DNA from: Candidatus Sulfopaludibacter sp. SbA3
Lineage (GTDB): Bacteria > Acidobacteriota > Vicinamibacteria > Vicinamibacterales > UBA2999
NCBI GenBank assembly: GCA_945866285.1
Contig: CAMBHC010000056.1
Location: forward strand, 1-11,028
Reading direction: 5' to 3'
DNA: 11,028 nucleotides
Positions 6,363 through 11,028 of this stretch are shown piece after piece. Made by a program: the position numbers and the translations under genes. The notes under the pieces are model-generated. The model was not told the DNA's origin. It did no database searches and saw only the letters and a program-made list of their open reading frames with translations. Position 1 is the first letter of the stretch, and every line of letters begins with the position of its first letter.

Positions 6363-6974
6363 ATGTTGTTGTCAGCCTTTCGCCGCTTGATCTGGTCGTT
6401 ACTGCTGCTCGCAGCGGTGGCGACACCGGCGCGCGCCCAGGACATTTTCGCCGTTCCCTACGCGGGGGTGAAGTTCGGCGGCGATACCTCGATCGTGGAC
6501 TTGGAAGTCTCCACCGGCCGCCGCATGTTCAGCATGGGCGGGTCCATCGTCGTGCTCGGCACTGGCGTGTTGGGCTATGAGGCCGACTTCGGGTATGTGC
6601 CGAGCTACTTCGAGAACGACGACAGCCTGCCGCTGATCAAGCCCGGCAGCTACGCGCTTGATCTCACCGGCGCCGTCATCCTGGCTCTGCCGGATGCGGT
6701 CACGCGAGGCGGCCTGCGGCCATACGCCGTTGTGGGCGTGGGGCTGATCAGTGCCCAGGCGGCCGACTTCCTGGAGATCTTCCTGGTGCGGCGCACCGTG
6801 CCGGCCTTCAAGATCGGCGTCGGCGCGCAAGCCTTGCTGCTCACCAACAATGTCGGGATTCGCTTCGACCTGCGTCACGTGCGCAGCTTTACGGGGGACG
6901 ATGGGTCGCTGGCCCGGGTGGGCCGGCGGATCAGTTACTCCCGGGTCACGGTCGGCTTGTTGCTCAGGCTGTAG
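6363..6974 (+). CDS. Small outer-membrane beta-barrel-like protein
   Basis: This 203-residue protein has a signal peptide (FRRLIWSLLLLAAVATPARAQD, cleavage near residue 25) followed by alternating hydrophobic and polar beta-strand patterns typical of the OmpA-like/OMP_b-brl superfamily: VPYAGVKFGG, SIVVLGTGVLGYEADFGYVPSYF, LDLTGAVILALP, LRPYAVVGVGLIS, FKIGVGAQALLL, VGIRFDLRHVRSF, and a last strand ending SRVTVGLLLRL. The final residue is Leu rather than the usual Phe of a BAM signal. A periplasmic or outer-membrane location is inferred; no ligand can be named. It starts 17 bases after the pseudo-hydrolase stop, so the two are likely co-transcribed and may act together in the envelope. Its stop codon directly abuts that of the convergent EF-P gene. 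Confidence 0.75.
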   Translation: MLLSAFRRLIWSLLLLAAVATPARAQDIFAVPYAGVKFGGDTSIVDLEVSTGRRMFSMGGSIVVLGTGVLGYEADFGYVPSYFENDDSLPLIKPGSYALDLTGAVILALPDAVTRGGLRPYAVVGVGLISAQAADFLEIFLVRRTVPAFKIGVGAQALLLTNNVGIRFDLRHVRSFTGDDGSLARVGRRISYSRVTVGLLLRL

Positions 6975-7550
6975 CTACGCGCGGCCGGCGAACTCCCTGG
7001 TTTCGGTATGGACCTTGACCTTCTCGCCTTCCTTGATGAACAGCGGGACCTGAATTTCCATCCCGGTCTCGAGCACTGCGGGCTTGGTGACGCTGCCGCT
7101 GGCGGTGTTGCCGCGTACGCCCATCTCGGTCGAAGCGACGATCAGCTCGACGTGTGGCGGAAAGATGATGCCAATCGGCTGGCCGTTGTAGCGGTGGATC
7201 TGCACTTCGACGTTGTCCACCAGCAGGCCGCGGTCGGCGCCCATGATGTCGGTGCCGAGCGTCAGGGTCTCGAACGACGTCTGGTCCATGAAGTGGAAGC
7301 CGTCGCCGTCGGCATAGGAGAAGGTGGCCGCCGACATCACCAGGTCCGGTTCGGCGAACTTCTCGCCGGCCTTGAAGGTCTTGTCGAAGACGGCGCGGGT
7401 GAGCAGGTTGCGCATCTTCAGCCGCACGAGCGTCTGCCCACCACGGGCCGTGGGTTTTGACACCTCCACGTCGAGGCAGTGGTAGGGGGCATTCTCGTAT
7501 TCGAAATACGCCTTGCGCTTGATTTCGATCGCTTCAATCAGTGCGGCCAT
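6975..7550 (-). CDS. Elongation factor P family protein with YeiP/EfpL-type loop
   Basis: This 191-residue protein has the full three-domain length of EF-P (KOW-like N domain to about 63, then two OB domains), which relieves ribosome stalling at proline stretches. The C-terminal signature is clear: GVRGNTASGSVTKPAVLETG, then VPLFIKEGEKVKVHTETREF. The tip of the N-domain loop differs from classical EF-P. In place of KPGKG with a modifiable Lys, it reads SKPTARGGQTLVR (31-43), putting R36 at the tip in an extended loop. This closely resembles SPTARGAATLYK in E. coli YeiP (EfpL), which works without lysine modification. I therefore read it as an EF-P paralogue of the EfpL type, or an EF-P needing no EpmA-type modification. 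The ATG at 7550 has GGGAG directly against it, too close for a normal ribosome binding site, which fits a leaderless mRNA. Confidence 0.92.
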   Translation of the reverse strand: MAALIEAIEIKRKAYFEYENAPYHCLDVEVSKPTARGGQTLVRLKMRNLLTRAVFDKTFKAGEKFAEPDLVMSAATFSYADGDGFHFMDQTSFETLTLGTDIMGADRGLLVDNVEVQIHRYNGQPIGIIFPPHVELIVASTEMGVRGNTASGSVTKPAVLETGMEIQVPLFIKEGEKVKVHTETREFAGRA

Positions 7551-7561
7551 CTCCCTATAAT
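7533..7561 (+). promoter_or_regulatory. Promoter for the selenoprotein gene, -35 TTCAAT and -10 TATAAT
   Basis: A perfect TATAAT lies at 7556-7561. With the usual 6-base gap, transcription would begin at 7568, the A of the selenoprotein ATG, giving a leaderless mRNA. Seventeen bases upstream is TTCAAT (7533-7538), matching the -35 consensus at three of six positions; it lies inside the divergent EF-P coding region. Confidence 0.5.
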
Positions 7562-7562
7562 A
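7557..7562 (-). promoter_or_regulatory. Overlapping -10 box TATTAT for the EF-P gene
   Basis: Read on the minus strand, 7562-7557 is TATTAT, one mismatch from consensus and overlapping the plus-strand TATAAT by five bases. With a 6-base gap, transcription would begin at 7550, the A of the EF-P ATG. The -35 for this direction would fall inside the selenoprotein reading frame; I see no strong match there. Confidence 0.4.
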
Positions 7563-7567
7563 CAGGC

Positions 7568-7798
7568 ATGACCGTCCGCATCCGCTACTGCGAGGCCTGA
7601 AACTACCTGCCGCGCGCCTCCCGTGTGGCGGCGCTGATCAAGCAGGAGCTCAGTATCGATGCGGCCCTCGAGGTCGGTGCCCGCGGTGAACTGAGTGTGT
7701 GGGTGAACAACCGCAAGGTCGCGCAGAAGGACCACACGGGGTTTCCGTCCGACGCCGTTCTGATGGCCGCCGTTCGCGAGGTCCTCAGGCCCACTTGA
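7568..7798 (+). CDS. SelW-like (Rdx family) selenoprotein with in-frame TGA as selenocysteine
   Basis: The frame opens at ATG 7568 and meets one TGA at 7598-7600, then runs open to TGA 7796-7798: 76 residues if the first TGA is read as selenocysteine. The product begins MTVRIRYCEAU, giving a C8-E-A-U11 redox motif directly after a first beta strand, exactly as in the thioredoxin-like Rdx family (SelW, SelT, SelH; PF10262), where Cys-x-x-Sec or Cys-x-x-Cys is followed by an aromatic residue (here N12-Y13). After the TGA come a helix with RVAALIKQEL, a strand ending in GARGELSVWVNNRKVA, and the family C-terminus KDHTGFPSDAVLMAAVREVL. Length, motif position and downstream pattern all fit. Such proteins are thought to act as cytosolic thiol oxidoreductases. 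No ribosome binding site is seen; a TATAAT ends six bases before the ATG. A sense-strand hairpin follows the UGA. The alternative is a recent nonsense mutation of a Cys codon. Confidence 0.85.
7612..7634 (+). promoter_or_regulatory. Candidate bacterial SECIS hairpin
   Basis: Downstream of the in-frame UGA, GCGCGCC (7612-7618) pairs with GGCG (7627-7630) and CGC (7632-7634), leaving a single bulged G at 7631. The 8-nt apical loop TCCCGTGT contains two GT steps. The loop begins 19 bases after the UGA, in the normal range for bacterial SelB-binding hairpins, which usually have a bulge and a G in the apical loop. The G is not in the first two loop positions, so the match to the usual model is only fair, and other foldings (GCCGC 7609-7613 with GCGGC 7628-7632) are possible. 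Confidence 0.4.
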
Positions 7799-7804
7799 GG
7801 GCCT
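7787..7804 (+). terminator. Short hairpin at the selenoprotein stop codon
   Basis: AGGCCC (7787-7792) and GGGCCT (7799-7804) form a perfect 6-bp stem. The loop ACTTGA contains the stop codon. Only one T follows the stem, so it is at best a weak terminator. An alternative stem pairs GCCCAC 7789-7794 with GTGGGC 7807-7812. Confidence 0.3.
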
Positions 7805-7930
7805 TGGTGGGCGGTGTCCCAGCCGCGACCGCCACGCCCCCTTGTTACTCTCTGTTTACAACGGCGGCCAAGCCGGTCAGTATTGTGCGCTTGTCCCATG
7901 TTCTATCTGCATCTGTTACGCGTATGCCTC

Positions 7931-7935
7931 GGAGG
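7931..7935 (+). promoter_or_regulatory. Ribosome binding site GGAGG of the TonB receptor gene
   Basis: GGAGG ends ten bases before the ATG at 7946 and fixes that codon as the start rather than the in-frame ATG at 7814, because the signal peptide also begins there. In the upstream 7799-7930, TTTACA (7855-7860) and TATTGT (7881-7886) resemble -35 and -10 boxes, but their spacing is 20, so no promoter is called. Confidence 0.75.
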
Positions 7936-7945
7936 GTGTCCCCAC

Positions 7946-10813
7946 ATGACTAGGAAGCTTGTTAGAAGCCTGATGGCCGTCCTGGCTGTCAGCTTGTTAA
8001 TCCCCGGTACCGTCGCTGCCCAGGGTGGCGGCGCCAGCAGCACCGGCACCATTCAGGGCCGTGCGGCCGATGCCAGCGGCGCGATTCTGCCCGGTGTCAC
8101 CGTGACCGCCGTCAGCCCGTCGATGATCGGCGTGCAGACCCAGGTGACCAACGAGAACGGCACCTACCGTTTCCCGGCGGTGCCTCCCGGTGCGTACTCG
8201 ATGACCTTTGAGCTCGCGGGCTTCAGCACCGTCAAGCGTGACGGCATCCAGATCTCCCTCGGCTTCACGGCCAACGTCAACGCCGACATGTCGCTGGCGT
8301 CGTTGCAGGAAACCGTCACGGTGTCGGGCGCCTCGCCGGTGATTGATACCTCGGCGACCCGCGTGCAGCAGAACTTCAAGCTGGCGCAGCTGGAGTCGAT
8401 TCCGAACGGCCGCGACATGTGGGCACTGCTGGCGGCGACGCCAGGCGTGATCATGAGCAACATCGATATCGGCGGTAATCGCGCCGGCACGCAGACCGGC
8501 TACCGGGCATACGGCTTGAGCGGCCAGGTGCGCACGTCGGTGGAAGGCATCAACACCACGGAGGGCACCGGCGGCGCCGGCTTCTATTACGACTACGGCT
8601 CGTTTGAAGAGGTCTTCATGGGCGTGGCCGGCCAAGGCGCGGAAGCGGCGACCCCAGGCGTGCAGTCGAACTTCCTGGGCAAGTCGGGCAGCAACAAGTT
8701 CTCCGGCGAGTTGTACGTCGACGGCTACAACAACTCGTTCCAGGGCTCGAACCTGTCGGAGCAATACACGAAACCGACCTCGCAGGGTGGCTACGGCTTC
8801 CGCGCGGGCAGCAACGAAGTGCTGAAGTACTACGACGTCAACTTCAACCTCGGTGGTCCGATCAAGAAGGACAAGATCTGGTATCACTTCTCATGGCGTC
8901 GCCAGTTCAACGCCGTCGAGCAGCCGCTGTTCACCTTCGACCAGTCCTTCGATACCTGGAACCAGAATCCGTCGGCGAAGGTGACGTATCAGCTGAACCA
9001 GAAGAACAAGTTCATTGGCTACTACCAGTGGAACATGAAGGAGCAGCCGAACCGGCTGCCGATCGGCGGCTACACGTACACCGCTGCGACGCAGACCTCG
9101 CGCCAGGTGTCGCCGAGCTGGGTCTACAAGGGTGAGTGGAACAGCACACTCAGCGATCGACTCTACGTCGAAGCCCGGTGGGGTGATTTCGGCTACTACG
9201 ATCCGCGCTACTCGAACAGCGAAGAAGACTACTTCTGGCGCGACACGGCGCAGCTGGTCCTGACCGGCGCGCATGCCGAGTCGCAGACCGATCGTGACCG
9301 CAAGCAGTGGACCGGCGCGGCCACCTATTTCCTGGACACCAAGTTCGGCAGCCACACCTTCAAGTTCGGCGGCGAGCTCTACAACGAGACGCAGTGGAGC
9401 GGCCGCGCGCAGAACGTGGGCGGCAACATCGAGCACATTTACAATAATGGCGTCGCCAGCCAGTTGGTGTTCGGCGTGCCGACGGCCACCTGTGTCTGCG
9501 GACGCTACGCGAGCGACAACGGCCAGCTGCTGGTCGCCAACAAGCTCGATCAGCAGGACTTCTTCGTCAACGACACGTGGTCGAAGGGCCGCGTCACCAT
9601 GAACATGGGCCTACGCTGGGATCGCTACAAGGGCAGGATGCCGGAGCAGGCGCAGCCGGCGTTCACGAACGGTCCCGTCAGCGTCGCGGCGCAGACCTTC
9701 GCGCAGCGTGACTTCTACACCTGGAACAACCTCGGCCCGCGCATCGGCCTGACCTACGACTTCGCCAACGATGGCAAGACGGTGCTGAAGGCGAGCTACG
9801 GCTTGTTCTGGCACAACCCGGGTCCCGACGTCAGCGCCGGTGCCACCCCGAACCAGAACAACAAGAGCGTCACCTACACCTGGACGGATCGCAACGGCGA
9901 CAAGCACTACCAGGCGGGCGAGGAATCAGCGAACCCGACCGCGACCACCCTGGCCGGCACGATCCTGCTCGATCCCGCCATCACCTCGCCGTACTCGCAC
10001 GATGCGTCGCTCTATCTCGAGCGGCAGATCAGCGACAGCATCGGCGCGCGCGTCGGCTTTGTCTACAAGTCTGAAGACGACTTGATTGCGCAGTACAACC
10101 CGGGTCGTCCGATCTCGGCCTACACGGTGCCGTACTCGATCGTCGATCCTGGTGTGGATGGCATGGCCGGCACCGCCGACGATGGTCGCCTCGCGCTGCT
10201 GGGCGTCCCGAACACCGCCGACGTCAACACCAAGTACCCGCTCACCAACGTGACGCAGAACACGCCGCGCTTCTCCCGCTATAAGACCGTGGAAGCGTCG
10301 ATGAACAAGCGCATGAGCAACCGCTGGGCGGCACAGATTGGCGGTAGCTACACCATGGCGCACGACTTCCCGGGTGCCTACCCGAACAGCCCCAACGGCG
10401 TGTTCGACCAGGACAACACGCGCTGGGACTTCAAGCTGTCGGGCACCTACGAGGCACCGTACGGCATCCGGCTGTCGCCGCTTGTCCGGCACCAGGCCGG
10501 CGCGAACTTCGCGCGCCAGTTCTCCGTCGGCGCCGCCAGCGCCACCGCGGCCGGCGCGATCTTCAGCGGCACGGTCAACGTCGAGCCGCTGAACTCGAAC
10601 CGCCACGACAACATCACCGTGTTCGACGTGCGCGCGGACCGCGGCTTCGGCCTCTCGCACGGCATGCGCGTGCGGCTGTTCCTCGATCTGTTCAACATTA
10701 CGAACAGCAACTCCGCGGAGACGCGCACGATCACGACCGGCACGGCGTTCCTGCGTCCGATCGCGGTGCTCGCACCGCGCACCGCTCGCATCGGCGCCCG
10801 CTTCCAGTTCTGA
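7946..10813 (+). CDS. Oar-like TonB-dependent receptor with carboxypeptidase regulatory-like domain
   Basis: The 955-residue protein starts with a Sec signal peptide (residues 1-26, cleavage after VAAQ). A carboxypeptidase regulatory-like beta-sandwich follows at about 33-117 (TGTIQGRAADASGAILPGVTV, then NGTYRFPAVPPGAYSM and AGFSTVKRDG). Next come LQETVTVSGASPVIDTSA and a plug-like region to about 270 (IPNGRDMWALLAATPGV, GYRAYGLSGQVRTSVEGIN). The rest is a large outer-membrane barrel with many aromatic, alternating strands, ending ARIGARFQF with the C-terminal Phe expected for BAM insertion. This matches the Oar-type receptors expanded in Acidobacteriota, thought to import large substrates. 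No TonB box was recognised. Two Asp-rich loops stand out: DRNGDKHYQAGE (648-659) and DPGVDGMAGTADDG (734-747). No partner lipoprotein lies next to it, so the substrate is unknown. Confidence 0.93.
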   Translation: MTRKLVRSLMAVLAVSLLIPGTVAAQGGGASSTGTIQGRAADASGAILPGVTVTAVSPSMIGVQTQVTNENGTYRFPAVPPGAYSMTFELAGFSTVKRDGIQISLGFTANVNADMSLASLQETVTVSGASPVIDTSATRVQQNFKLAQLESIPNGRDMWALLAATPGVIMSNIDIGGNRAGTQTGYRAYGLSGQVRTSVEGINTTEGTGGAGFYYDYGSFEEVFMGVAGQGAEAATPGVQSNFLGKSGSNKFSGELYVDGYNNSFQGSNLSEQYTKPTSQGGYGFRAGSNEVLKYYDVNFNLGGPIKKDKIWYHFSWRRQFNAVEQPLFTFDQSFDTWNQNPSAKVTYQLNQKNKFIGYYQWNMKEQPNRLPIGGYTYTAATQTSRQVSPSWVYKGEWNSTLSDRLYVEARWGDFGYYDPRYSNSEEDYFWRDTAQLVLTGAHAESQTDRDRKQWTGAATYFLDTKFGSHTFKFGGELYNETQWSGRAQNVGGNIEHIYNNGVASQLVFGVPTATCVCGRYASDNGQLLVANKLDQQDFFVNDTWSKGRVTMNMGLRWDRYKGRMPEQAQPAFTNGPVSVAAQTFAQRDFYTWNNLGPRIGLTYDFANDGKTVLKASYGLFWHNPGPDVSAGATPNQNNKSVTYTWTDRNGDKHYQAGEESANPTATTLAGTILLDPAITSPYSHDASLYLERQISDSIGARVGFVYKSEDDLIAQYNPGRPISAYTVPYSIVDPGVDGMAGTADDGRLALLGVPNTADVNTKYPLTNVTQNTPRFSRYKTVEASMNKRMSNRWAAQIGGSYTMAHDFPGAYPNSPNGVFDQDNTRWDFKLSGTYEAPYGIRLSPLVRHQAGANFARQFSVGAASATAAGAIFSGTVNVEPLNSNRHDNITVFDVRADRGFGLSHGMRVRLFLDLFNITNSNSAETRTITTGTAFLRPIAVLAPRTARIGARFQF

Positions 10814-10822
10814 TGTCGGTGG

Positions 10823-10844
10823 AGGCAACCCTTTAGGGTTGCCT
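10823..10844 (+). terminator. Hairpin 1 after the TonB receptor gene
   Basis: AGGCAACCCT (10823-10832) and AGGGTTGCCT (10835-10844) are perfect inverted repeats around TT, starting nine bases after the stop codon. No T run follows (GACTCTAAAC), so on its own it looks like an attenuating or mRNA-protecting hairpin. Confidence 0.6.
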
Positions 10845-10859
10845 GACTCTAAACAACAC

Positions 10860-10891
10860 GAGGCCGCTGGTGATTCGACACCGGCGGCCTC
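10860..10891 (+). terminator. Hairpin 2, probable intrinsic terminator
   Basis: GAGGCCGCTGGTG (10860-10872) pairs with CACCGGCGGCCTC (10879-10891) as a 13-bp stem with one T·G pair and a 6-nt loop. It is followed by GGTTCTTCCT, a weak T-rich tail. This is the better candidate for the terminator of the receptor gene. From 10892 to the window end I see no gene; the frame from ATG 10979 stops after 12 codons. Confidence 0.7.
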
Positions 10892-10994
10892 GGTTCTTCC
10901 TCGCATTCCACCCGCGCAGTGTCATCCACACTCGATCGACATCTCGTACGCAATAACTTCTTACTCGCAGGCGCTCGAATGGCGATTCTCTTGA

Positions 10995-11015
10995 AAGATC
11001 GCCCGGCACGATCTT
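10995..11015. repeat. Inverted repeat near the window end
   Basis: AAGATCG (10995-11001) and CGATCTT (11009-11015) are perfect inverted repeats around a 7-base CCCGGCA. They could form a hairpin in either transcript. With nothing beyond 11028 visible, its role (terminator of a convergent gene, operator) cannot be decided. Confidence 0.4.
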
Positions 11016-11028
11016 AGATCTTGATCGC

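Noticed and set aside
5557..6426. Long minus-strand frame opposite the pseudo-hydrolase
   Set aside because: His-, Arg- and Gly-rich shadow without motifs; the plus-strand product has a signal peptide and family scaffold.
7598..7600. Internal TGA as evidence for a pseudogene
   Set aside because: It lies exactly at the Sec position of a CxxU motif, and the reading frame stays intact and family-like afterwards with no other stop or frameshift. A nonsense mutation there by chance is less likely, though not excluded.
7603..7899. Minus-strand frame over the selenoprotein gene
   Set aside because: Arg- and Thr-rich composition with no family pattern; it is the antisense shadow of the selenoprotein gene.
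7814..7945. N-terminal extension of the TonB receptor to the ATG at 7814
   Set aside because: The extension is Pro/Arg/Cys-rich and would bury the signal peptide; GGAGG precedes the ATG at 7946.
9926..10906. 326-codon minus-strand frame opposite the TonB receptor 3' end
   Set aside because: Antisense shadow; it also runs through the receptor's terminator hairpins.

Overview
The window is GC-rich, densely coded bacterial chromosome. Several features suggest an Acidobacteriota genome, probably of the Vicinamibacteria type: a large Oar-like TonB-dependent receptor with an N-terminal carboxypeptidase-regulatory domain, a Tat-exported histidinol-phosphate-aminotransferase-like protein, a DUF4390-type exported protein, and many short exported proteins with AxA-type signal peptides. 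This assignment is inferred from gene content; no taxonomic marker is present.

Layout. 40-1209 (+) encodes a Tat-signal PLP aminotransferase, followed by a perfect hairpin. A gene-poor stretch at 1210-1665 holds an unrecognised coding-like fragment and the promoter region of a tRNA-Arg(UCU) gene (1666-1742, CCA encoded). 1795-3810 (+) is a membrane-anchored sulfatase-fold (LtaS-like) phospho-transferase or hydrolase. On the minus strand, 5195 to 3834 is a probable three-gene group: an exported DUF4390-like protein, a SUI1/YciH translation factor and an MmcQ/YjbR protein. An 18-bp tandem repeat lies between the first two. Divergent from this group, 5278-6345 and 6363-6974 (+) form a likely two-gene operon. 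It encodes an exported beta-lactamase-fold protein that has lost its catalytic residues, and a small outer-membrane beta-barrel-like protein. At 6975-7550 (-) is an elongation factor P paralogue with the arginine-tipped loop of the YeiP/EfpL group. 7946-10813 (+) is the TonB-dependent receptor, followed by two hairpins.

The most interesting item is a short gene that ordinary gene calling would miss. At 7568-7798 (+) a 76-codon reading frame is interrupted by one in-frame TGA. That TGA falls exactly where the Rdx (SelW/SelT/SelH) family has the second redox residue, giving Cys-x-x-Sec (C8-E-A-U11). The frame continues through the rest of an Rdx-like domain to a normal stop. It is therefore very likely a SelW-like selenoprotein. 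Only 17 bp separate its ATG from that of the divergent EF-P gene. Those 17 bp contain a near-palindromic TATAAT/TATTAT that could serve as the -10 box in both directions, placing transcription starts on or next to both start codons (leaderless mRNAs).

Functional themes are cell-envelope proteins (aminotransferase, sulfatase-fold enzyme, pseudo-hydrolase with OMP, TonB receptor) and translation (tRNA-Arg, YciH, EF-P paralogue, and a UGA-recoded gene).
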